Shown: positions 6,370 to 11,846 of the stretch, piece by piece
Numbering within the stretch: position 1 is the first letter of the stretch
How the letters are laid out: the number at the start of each line of letters is the position of its first letter
Assembly (NCBI GenBank): GCA_964401855.1
Contig: CAYOAF010000075.1
Span: forward strand, 1 to 11,846
Source of the DNA: CAJWBT01 sp964401855
GTDB taxonomy: Bacteria; Chloroflexota; Dehalococcoidia; Lucifugimonadales; UBA3495
Direction: 5' to 3'
Length of the DNA stretch: 11,846 bases
The notes under the pieces: generated by a model
Database searches by the model: none
Seen by the model: only the letters and a program-made list of their open reading frames with translations
What the model was told of the DNA's origin: nothing
Translations under genes and position numbers: made by a program

Positions 6370-6891
6370 TTGACGCAAACGGGGTCCTCCGACGCTTCCA
6401 AGAGCACGGAGCGTGGGAGCAGGCGCATACTCGTGATCGAAGACGACTCACGGACCCGTCGGTTGGAGCGATTCATCTTGGAAGAGGAAGGGTTCGAAGT
6501 AGTCGACATGCAGACCGGAGAGAAAGGCTTGCAAGCCCTCGAGGACGGTGACGCGGACCTGGTGCTGCTGGATATCGAACTGCCGGGGATGGACGGTTTC
6601 GGCGTATGCCAGCAAATTCGAGAGTCGTCTTCGGTGCCGATCATCATGGTCACCGGCGAAGACCGCGATGAGGACAAGGTCAGCGGGTTGGAGTTGGGCG
6701 CCGACAACTACGTGACCAAGCCGTTCAACATCAATGAGTTAGCGGCCCGGGTGAAAGCCGTGCTCCGCCGGTACGATTTCGTCGCCGATCCAGCGGCTGC
6801 CCAGACCACGACTGATGCCCGGACCCAGCCGGCCGGCGCCGGTCCAAGCGCTGCCGGCGTCTCAAACGAACCTTCACCCCGGCTGGCGTAG
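6370..6891 (+). CDS. Response regulator, receiver domain only with a low-complexity tail
   Basis: A 173-residue CheY/OmpR-like phosphoacceptor. All receiver landmarks are present: acidic pocket IEDD (Asp25, Asp26), phosphorylation site LVLLDIELPGMDG (Asp68), Thr95 in IIMVTGED and Lys117 in NYVTKPF. Residues 18-135 make the domain. No DNA-binding output domain follows. Instead there is a Pro/Ala/Thr-rich stretch (about 138-173), so any output would be by protein contact. The start is TTG with a strong ribosome binding site. The TAG stop at 6889-6891 is followed in the same frame, without another stop, by the next coding segment (SADPN then VYEGN). A single nonsense change could therefore have split one longer protein. 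No histidine kinase is adjacent. The ATPase downstream suggests a link to pilus assembly or motility. Confidence 0.85.
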   Translation: MTQTGSSDASKSTERGSRRILVIEDDSRTRRLERFILEEEGFEVVDMQTGEKGLQALEDGDADLVLLDIELPGMDGFGVCQQIRESSSVPIIMVTGEDRDEDKVSGLELGADNYVTKPFNINELAARVKAVLRRYDFVADPAAAQTTTDARTQPAGAGPSAAGVSNEPSPRLA

Positions 6892-6906
6892 TCCGCCGAC
6901 CCCAAT

Positions 6907-7260
6907 GTGTACGAGGGCAACATCCGGCTCATGGTGAAGACCACCGGAAGCATTCGAAGAATGCTTTCATTCGTGGACGAATTGAGGCAAAACCCTCAAT
7001 TTCAACTCCTGCGCCCGCTGTCCAATCAGCACAATGGGGGCATGGACATCTTGATGAGGCTTGAAGAGCCCATGCTGGTGAAGCCGGCACTCCTCGTGAT
7101 GAAGGAGGTTTCCCACGTGGAAACGTCGAGTGAACCGGCTCCTCCCGGTGAAGAGGAGTACTTCACGTTTCCCTCGGCGGATAGAACTGCCGCTTACTCC
7201 AGCCCCCGCCTGATTCTCGCCCGCAACCTCATGAGGGACTCGGAACGACATGGACATTGA
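6907..7260 (+). CDS. Small protein of unrecognised family, ferredoxin-like fold predicted
   Basis: I do not recognise a named family. The 117-residue frame begins with GTG (VYEGNIRLMV) and has no Shine-Dalgarno site of its own. It lies 15 bases after, and in the same frame as, the receiver gene, so it is either translationally coupled or the detached C-terminal domain of that protein. By eye, residues 2-73 alternate strand and helix as beta-alpha-beta-beta-alpha-beta: GNIRLMVKT, SIRRMLSFVDELRQN, FQLLRPLS, GMDILMRLEEP, LVKPALLVMKEV, SHVET. This is a ferredoxin-like pattern common in small regulatory or assembly modules. Residues 74-117 are polar and acidic, then basic, and may be disordered. 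I recall similar VYEGNVRL segments near PilB-type ATPases in Chloroflexota, but cannot verify this. The 3' end overlaps a possible ATG at 7250 for the next gene. Confidence 0.55.
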   Translation: MYEGNIRLMVKTTGSIRRMLSFVDELRQNPQFQLLRPLSNQHNGGMDILMRLEEPMLVKPALLVMKEVSHVETSSEPAPPGEEEYFTFPSADRTAAYSSPRLILARNLMRDSERHGH

Positions 7261-7353
7261 GACTGGCCGACCGGAAACCGAAGGAAGCAGCCTCCTCGAA
7301 GCCCAGCAGTCCGACTCGGGTACCGGGGGAGCGGTGCAATCCGTTACGGAACA

Positions 7354-8006
7354 ATGGACTCGGGCCGCAGCTTCTCCCTGGCCCAGATGCTGCTGGACGC
7401 CAGCATAATACCCGCCGATGAGGCGGCCAAGGCCCAGGATGCGGCTTGGAAAGAGCGCCAGCCCCTGGGGTACATCCTGGTGCGCGACGGTCTGGTCCTG
7501 TCACGGGACCTGGCTACCCTCATCGCCCTCAACCTGGGTCTGCCCATGGTGGACCTGCGAAGGGAAACCATCGACCCGGAGGCGGTGGCCAGGATCCCGG
7601 AGGACGTAGCCCGCAAATACCTGGTCCTGGCGGTCAGCAGGGAGGAAAACCGTCTGAGCGTGGCTATGGCGGACCCTACCGACCTTCAACTCCTCCAGGA
7701 ACTGGCGGCCCAGACCGGCTGCACCATCGAGCCGGTTGTGACGACGGCCGAAGACATCCAGGAACACGTCGACCTGTACTGCCGCGTCAGCCGCGGCAGT
7801 TGGCCAATACGTCCTCCACGGCCCCGGGAGAGCCCGGCGAACGGGTCACCGCGAAGCTGGTGCGGGAGGCTCTTCCCGCCCAGGTCATCGACCTGTTGCT
7901 GCGCCAGGCCCTACAGGACCGCGCCTCGGACATCCATGTCGAGCTGGCGGAAGACCGGCTTCGAATCCGATTCCGCATCGACGGAATTCTTCATGAGGTG
8001 TGGTAG
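7354..8006 (+). pseudogene. GspE/PilB-type secretion or pilus ATPase, N-terminal fragment with frameshift
   Basis: This is the remnant of a hexameric ATPase that powers pilus or type II secretion assembly. From ATG 7354 the first frame gives an MshEN-type N-terminal domain: FSLAQMLLDASIIPADEAAK, LGYILVRDGLVLS, ALNLGLPMVDL, and VARKYLVLAVSREENRLSVAMADPTDL (quoted in parts). Near 7780-7800 the frame shifts by one base, and the next frame carries the start of the core domain: VIDLLLRQALQDRASDIHVE and then RIRFRIDGILHEV. Right after HEV the homology stops at a TAG (8004-8006). Walker A, the Asp box, Walker B and the zinc-binding motif are all absent, so it cannot be an active ATPase. An ATG at 7250, overlapping the previous gene, could be the original start, with another frameshift near 7350. 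Sequencing or assembly error could account for some lesions. Confidence 0.8.
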
Positions 8007-9124
8007 TTTTGGGGGTCGTCACCGCCTCCGGCAACGTGGAAGTGAGAGATTCCACCGTCGGCGCCGCCATCAGCTGGGGTGGCAATCTGGAGTTGCTACA
8101 GAACAGGATTATTCTGGGCAACGTCTGGGCCCAAGGCAACGTGACGGTGGAGGACGACGCGGTGGTGTGGGGCGACATCTGGGCCGCCGAAAATGTGGCG
8201 ATAGGCACAAACGCCCAGGTGAAGGGCAGCATATACAGCGGCGGGTCCGTAACGTTGAAAGTTGGAGCGGTGGTCACGGGCAACGTGAGCGCGGCATCGA
8301 GGATTACTGAGGAGGGCACTCCGCCCCAATATTGCGTTGGCTGCGCCCCGCCCAGCGGCACCGCGCCTGCGATTCCACTGGACTCTTCCGCCGAACGGCG
8401 CGGCCAAGCGCTTCTAACCTGGGCCATAAACCCTCCGGTGACTCTTCAGCCGGGAGACCAGGTCAGCCTCTCCTTCGTGGCGAAGGCAATCTCCACCGAC
8501 GGGGACTATTGCAACGAGACGTGGGCAGAACCCGGGGGACTTGCCACCACTACCGGGCTGACCGCCCAAGTACAGGTTGGCGCGCAAGCTGGAGCCTGCC
8601 AACTGCCCGTCTATCTGGCGACGGAGACGGTAAGCCCAGATGTCCTAGCTGTGGGTGATAACCTCCCGGATGGCTTTACCTATTCGATTGTTATCGACAA
8701 CACTGCCAGGACGGAGGGCCTCACGCTGAGGAAGATTCAGAAACTGCTCCCAACAGGGTTCGAATACGTGATTTACGAAATCACAGTTCCCCCTTCATGG
8801 CAAGCCTCAACCACGATCACCACATCTACTTTCCGGCAAAGGGAACTGGTGACCTGGAGGTTTGATACGCCCTTAGTGGTCCCCATCGGGCAATCGACAA
8901 CCTTGGATTTTGACGCTCATGTGACGGCTCCGCCGCTGGCGCAAAGGGAAAGCTACTTGAGCGAGGTTTGAGTGACCTTCGATGAGAAGTTGCAGTGTGT
9001 AGAAACCGGGCCGACCGCGTTGGTCAGAGTGCTGGATGTATTCGATGGCACCGCCGATGATGACGGTCGAGATATTACTTCCTTCCAAGTTTGGCTTGGC
9101 CCCGACTCTGACGTGCTTAGCTGA
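8000..9124 (+). pseudogene. Surface or cell-envelope protein fragment with bactofilin-like beta-helix repeats, interrupted by TGA
   Basis: I do not recognise a named family. The frame opens abruptly at 8000, inside the ATPase remnant, with no natural start, so its N-terminus is missing. Residues about 4-97 form five repeats of about 18 residues built on G-N-V or G-D-I turns (for example GNVWAQGNVTVEDDAVVW and GDIWAAENVAIGTNAQVK), the pattern of polymer-forming bactofilin-type beta-helices. A C-x-x-C segment (QYCVGCAPPSG) follows, then about 200 residues of beta-rich Thr/Ser/Val sequence like the repeat domains of bacterial surface proteins (INPPVTLQPGDQVSLSF). TGA at 8969-8971 interrupts the frame, but the same frame continues for 50 sensible codons (VTFDEKLQC, TALVRVLDVF, FQVWLGPDSD) to TGA 9122-9124. 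One TGG-to-TGA change (Trp to stop) would explain this. The likely role is an extracellular or pilus-associated structure. Confidence 0.6.
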
Positions 9125-9188
9125 ACCATCAACTAGGCGGACGATTCGCGGACCCCACTACAGCTTTGTCGGGCATGGCGCGGGCAGC

Positions 9189-9983
9189 CTACTCGTTGTC
9201 ACCCCAATCCGTTTCTATCTCTTCTTCGTCGATGATGCTCTCTTCCTCTTCCTCATCCTCCAGGTCATCGTCCCTGATATAGCGAATGAGGCTCTGCCCC
9301 AGGTAAACCCGGTGTTCTTCTTTGGTCCGGGACGGGAAGGAGCAGACGTGTTTGAGGCTGTTGTGGCGGTAGGTCTCGCGTATTATCACGGAGATCCCCT
9401 GGTCGTTGACTCTAATAATTGCGGCGTCGTACCTGTTTCCGCCGCACATTAGCCGGACGAGCCGCTGCCCTAGCTTCGGCTCGATCTGGCCCAGATATTC
9501 GCCGTCCTTGGCGTACACGTTCACGGCGTTATTCTCCGCCACCAGGGTGGCCGGGTCACTGGGGGCAATGCGGGCCACCGCCTGCCCCTTGGCCATCTTA
9601 CGCAGCACCGTGGTGCCCGACTTGCCGCTTTCCTCGATGAACAGTTGGGGCGGCCCGCCTGCTTTGCGGACCTGTCTGGTGGAAACCGGGTTGGTCTCCA
9701 GGCTGCTCAGACGGGCCAGGTTATTCTTGGCGATGGCGTTGTAGGGAGCGATCTGCACCACCCGGCCCAGCACATCCCTGACCTCGCCATAGCGGCCCAA
9801 CTCCATCAACGCCTTGCCCAGCCGGTTCATCGCCTCAACATCGTCGGCGAACAACTCCAGTATGGCCCGGTTCACCTCTGTGGCGCGTTCCCATTCGCCC
9901 TTCAGAGCCAGAGCGACAGCGTCCCGACTCAGCTCTCGCTTCAGCCGGGTGCCGTGCGTAGGTCGTGTCAGTCCCGTATCCAT
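9189..9983 (-). CDS. TPR-repeat protein with a HIRAN-like segment and acidic C-terminus
   Basis: A 264-residue, probably cytoplasmic protein of unknown function. Residues about 21-92 hold two helical TPR-type repeats (ALALKGEWERATEVNRAILE, then ALMELGRYGEVRDVLGRVV), ending in AIAKNNLARL. Residues about 135-205 form a compact beta-rich domain with AVNVYAKDGEYLGQIEPKLG and GGNRYDAAIIRV, which by eye resembles HIRAN-type nucleic-acid-associated modules. This likeness is weak. Residues 238-264 are strongly acidic (DLEDEEEEESIIDEEEIETD). No signal peptide or membrane segment is visible. Start ATG 9983 has GGAGATGG immediately upstream. It is convergent with the surface-protein remnant, 64 bases away, and appears monocistronic. 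I recall similar proteins in Chloroflexota, but no function for them. Confidence 0.7.
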   Translation of the reverse strand: MDTGLTRPTHGTRLKRELSRDAVALALKGEWERATEVNRAILELFADDVEAMNRLGKALMELGRYGEVRDVLGRVVQIAPYNAIAKNNLARLSSLETNPVSTRQVRKAGGPPQLFIEESGKSGTTVLRKMAKGQAVARIAPSDPATLVAENNAVNVYAKDGEYLGQIEPKLGQRLVRLMCGGNRYDAAIIRVNDQGISVIIRETYRHNSLKHVCSFPSRTKEEHRVYLGQSLIRYIRDDDLEDEEEEESIIDEEEIETDWGDNE

Positions 9984-10326
9984 CCCATCTCCAGTGTACG
10001 GGCTAGTCCGCGTAATTGCGACCCCCTGGATTTCCCCTTTTTGGCCACCTCTCAGGAACTAACAGCCATTCCCCGGTGAGATACCTCGCTAGAACCAGAC
10101 CCTTGTCCGGACGGCCGCCCAGCCCGCTTTGATGCGGCAGTGGCTTGCTCCTTTTCAAGGCCCTTCACCCGGTCCACAAGCCTGAATGTGAAAACATTAT
10201 ATCTAGTTGTTACAACAAAACCGCACCAATGGTCAAGCCTACCCCGAGCAGTTTCGCGGACGTTTTCCACTGGTGGCTCCCGCCTCCCGCCGCCCGGCTA
10301 TGGACCACAGGGGTCTGGGGCGGCAA
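9984..10326. other. Gene-free stretch upstream of the TPR gene
   Basis: About 340 bases between two minus-strand genes. It holds the TPR gene's ribosome binding site (GGAG near 9990) and a possible -10 box (10196-10201) beside a small palindrome. A 72-codon minus-strand frame (10270-10052) is open but spans that promoter-like site, lacks a ribosome binding site and resembles nothing I recognise. Nothing else stands out. Confidence 0.6.
10196..10201 (-). promoter_or_regulatory. Possible -10 box for the TPR gene
   Basis: The minus strand reads TATAAT, a perfect -10 consensus, at 10201-10196. No good -35 box lies 16-18 bases upstream. A TTGACC exists, but its spacing is about 29. The adjacent imperfect palindrome GTTGTTACAAC (centre about 10210) occupies the spacer, so an activator-dependent promoter is conceivable. 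The leader to ATG 9983 would be about 200 bases. Confidence 0.3.
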
Positions 10327-11088
10327 TCAGGGCAGGTCTGGCTCGTCTCGTTCTCGGGCGGCGGGACGGCGGTATCGCCCCCAACGGTAACGCCATCGAA
10401 TCCTCAGCAAGTCGAGGGTCATGGATAGGGAGTCTCGGAGGTTGCGTACTTTGCTGCACTCCCGATAGTACCAATCCACGGCGATTTCCCTCGTCGTCAG
10501 TCCCGTTTTGCGGGCCAGGAACAAGAGTTCTACGTCGAACGCGAAGCCGTCCATGGTCTGACGCTGGAACAGGTCCGGCACGACCTCCTCTCGAAAGCAC
10601 TTGAACCCGCACTGAGTATCCCGCAGACCGGGTACCGCGAGGACACGGACCAGAGAGTTGAAGACCCGCCCCATCAGGTGCCTCCGATTCGGCTCTCCGA
10701 TGCGCCGGGCGCCGGAAGTCTCCCTGGAGCCGATGGCGATGTCTACCCCCTCGGTCTGAGGAGGAAGAAGCCGCTCCACCTGCTCGATGGGTACCGACAG
10801 GTCCGCGTCGCACAGGCAACGGTATTGGCCGGAAGCCGCCAGCATGGCGCTCTTGACCGCCCACCCTTTGCCCCGGTGGGGCAGGCTTATCAGGCGCAGG
10901 TTCGGATACAACTCGGCTAGGCCGCCGACCAGTTGGGCTGTGCCGTCGGTGCTGCCATCGTCGGCCACCAGCACCTCCCAGGAATAGGGCTGGGCATTCA
11001 GGAACCCAATCACCCGTTCCAAGGTGTCGCTGATTCGGGAGTCCTCGTTGTAGGCCGGGATCGCGACTGAAAGAAAGGGCCGAAGCAA
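10327..11088 (-). CDS. Family 2 glycosyltransferase, dolichyl-phosphate glucose/mannose synthase-like
   Basis: A 253-residue GT-A fold enzyme that transfers a sugar from a nucleotide donor, most likely to a polyprenyl phosphate, on the cytoplasmic face of the membrane. Motifs are in order: VAIPAYNED (8-16), VLVADDGSTDGT (39-50, nucleotide binding), HRGKGWAVKSAM (71-82), the metal-binding DAD in CLCDADLSVP (91-100), IGSRE (119-123), and DTQCGFKCFR (157-166) with the acceptor-side residues. This set matches the DPG-synthase-like branch (ALG5-type) of GT2. There is no C-terminal membrane segment and the tail is Arg-rich, so attachment would be peripheral. The start is TTG at 11088, with only a weak GAGAAG site upstream. 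It lies 41 bases after the lysC stop on the same strand and may be cotranscribed, although no pathway link is evident. Confidence 0.88.
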   Translation of the reverse strand: MLRPFLSVAIPAYNEDSRISDTLERVIGFLNAQPYSWEVLVADDGSTDGTAQLVGGLAELYPNLRLISLPHRGKGWAVKSAMLAASGQYRCLCDADLSVPIEQVERLLPPQTEGVDIAIGSRETSGARRIGEPNRRHLMGRVFNSLVRVLAVPGLRDTQCGFKCFREEVVPDLFQRQTMDGFAFDVELLFLARKTGLTTREIAVDWYYRECSKVRNLRDSLSMTLDLLRIRWRYRWGRYRRPAARERDEPDLP

Positions 11089-11129
11089 GGGACTTCTCTT
11101 TCTGAAGCCGGTTGTTGGCGAACCGAGCC

Positions 11130-11846
11130 CTATGGCCCCTCGTCCAACCGGAATTGGCGGTGCAGCAGCCGCACGGCTTCTTTAGTTTGCTCTTCGCTGA
11201 TGATGCAGGATATTCGGATTTCGGAGGTGGTTATCATGTCTATGTTAATGTTCCCGTCGGCCAGGATTCGAAACATCCTGGCGGCGTAGCCCGGCGTGTT
11301 CTGCATTCCCGAGCCTACGATGCTGACTGAGGCCAGGGAAGGGTCGGTGACCACCTCAGAGGCGCCGATGTTTTTCACGACATTTTCCACTTCCGTCACC
11401 ACCCTGGGCAGGTCCGTCCGGCTCACCGTGAAGCTGATGTCGGTGGTGCGCTCCACGCTGGTGTTTTGAACGATGGTGTCGACGCTGACCCCCACCCGGG
11501 CCAACGGCTCGAAAAGGGCGGCGGCCACACCGGGCTGGTCAGGGACGGAGCGGACGGTTATCTTGGCCACGTTGGTGTGATGGGCGATCCCGGTTACCTT
11601 GATCCTGCCTTCAATCCTCTGTTCCATTGGAGACTCATCTTTTCCCTGGTGAATTAGAGTACCTCCGGCGTCGCCGAAGCTGGACGCCACGTAGATGGGC
11701 ACCCTGAAAACGGCGCCCACCTCAATAGACCTGGGATGCATCTTTGCCCCGTAGCTGGCCAATTCCAGCATCTCGTCATAGCTGATCTCGTCCAGTTTGA
11801 GGGCTTCGGGAACTACTCGCGGGTCGGCGGTGTAGATACCATCCAC
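11130..11846 (-). CDS. lysC: Aspartokinase, C-terminal part (window edge)
   Basis: Phosphorylates aspartate, the first step to lysine, threonine, methionine and diaminopimelate. Only the last 238 residues are in the window. The frame continues past 11846, so the catalytic N-terminus (KFGGTS motif) is outside. Visible are VDGIYTADPR and EISYDEMLELASYGAKMHPRS of the kinase domain end (quoted in parts), then two regulatory ACT domains: about 82-155 (KVTGIAHHTNVAKITVRSVP, VDTIVQNTS) and about 165-235 (VSIVGSGMQNTPGYAARMF, NIDMITTSEIRISCI). The tandem ACT arrangement and the single-domain ending indicate a monofunctional enzyme, not an aspartokinase-homoserine dehydrogenase fusion. Met75, at the start of the ACT region, sits where some bacteria start a separate beta subunit, but I see no strong ribosome binding site there. 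The stop is TAG. The glycosyltransferase follows 41 bases later. Confidence 0.95.
   Translation of the reverse strand: MDGIYTADPRVVPEALKLDEISYDEMLELASYGAKMHPRSIEVGAVFRVPIYVASSFGDAGGTLIHQGKDESPMEQRIEGRIKVTGIAHHTNVAKITVRSVPDQPGVAAALFEPLARVGVSVDTIVQNTSVERTTDISFTVSRTDLPRVVTEVENVVKNIGASEVVTDPSLASVSIVGSGMQNTPGYAARMFRILADGNINIDMITTSEIRISCIISEEQTKEAVRLLHRQFRLDEGP

Noticed and set aside
6370..8006. A phosphorelay-linked defence or phage-related system
   Set aside because: No nuclease, toxin, phage or CRISPR-type genes are present. The ATPase motifs are of the GspE/PilB type.
8969..8971. TGA as a recoded Trp or selenocysteine codon
   Set aside because: Other genes here use TGA as a normal stop, and no hairpin resembling a selenocysteine insertion element was noticed just downstream. 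A nonsense mutation is simpler.
10052..10270. A 72-codon minus-strand frame upstream of the TPR gene
   Set aside because: No ribosome binding site, no recognisable similarity, and a TATAAT box lies inside it.

Overview
The window looks like high-GC bacterial chromosome, most plausibly from Chloroflexota (Dehalococcoidia-like). This is an inference. It rests on a receiver / small-domain / PilB-type ATPase cluster, a TPR protein with a long acidic tail, and a dispersed palindromic repeat whose spurious translation (CHSEPFGSAQDKLRE) I recall from environmental genomes of this kind. No ribosomal RNA or other strong phylogenetic marker is present. Several genes end in TGA, so the standard code is assumed.

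Layout. 1-460: right end of an IS3-family insertion sequence with a frameshifted transposase. It abuts exactly the 5' half of a tRNA gene (461-495, minus). 531-2009 (minus): a DHA2-type MFS exporter. 2247-4199 (plus): AMP-forming acetyl-CoA synthetase, divergent from the exporter. 4200-4698: no gene, but three separate palindromic structures. 5997-4699 (minus): a two-gene polyamine operon, speH (AdoMet decarboxylase) then an aminopropyltransferase with a thermospermine-synthase-like signature, behind a good sigma70-type promoter at 6045-6073. 6370-9124 (plus): a stand-alone receiver protein, a small unrecognised domain, the N-terminal part of a GspE/PilB ATPase, and part of a beta-helix surface protein. 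This region carries an in-frame stop, a frameshift, an abrupt junction and a second in-frame stop. 9189-9983 (minus): a TPR protein. 10327-11088 (minus): a family 2 glycosyltransferase. 11130-11846 (minus): the C-terminal half of aspartokinase, cut by the window edge.

How genes work together. SpeH makes decarboxylated AdoMet, which the aminopropyltransferase uses. The receiver, the small domain and the ATPase look like the front of a type IV pilus / type II secretion-like locus. The ATPase stops before its Walker A motif and joins a fragment of a surface protein, so the locus appears decayed or internally deleted. The exporter, Acs, TPR protein, glycosyltransferase and aspartokinase appear to be ordinary, largely unrelated chromosomal genes. 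I see no CRISPR array, phage module, toxin-antitoxin pair or recognisable defence system. The most unusual material is the broken pilus-like region and the small domain within it.
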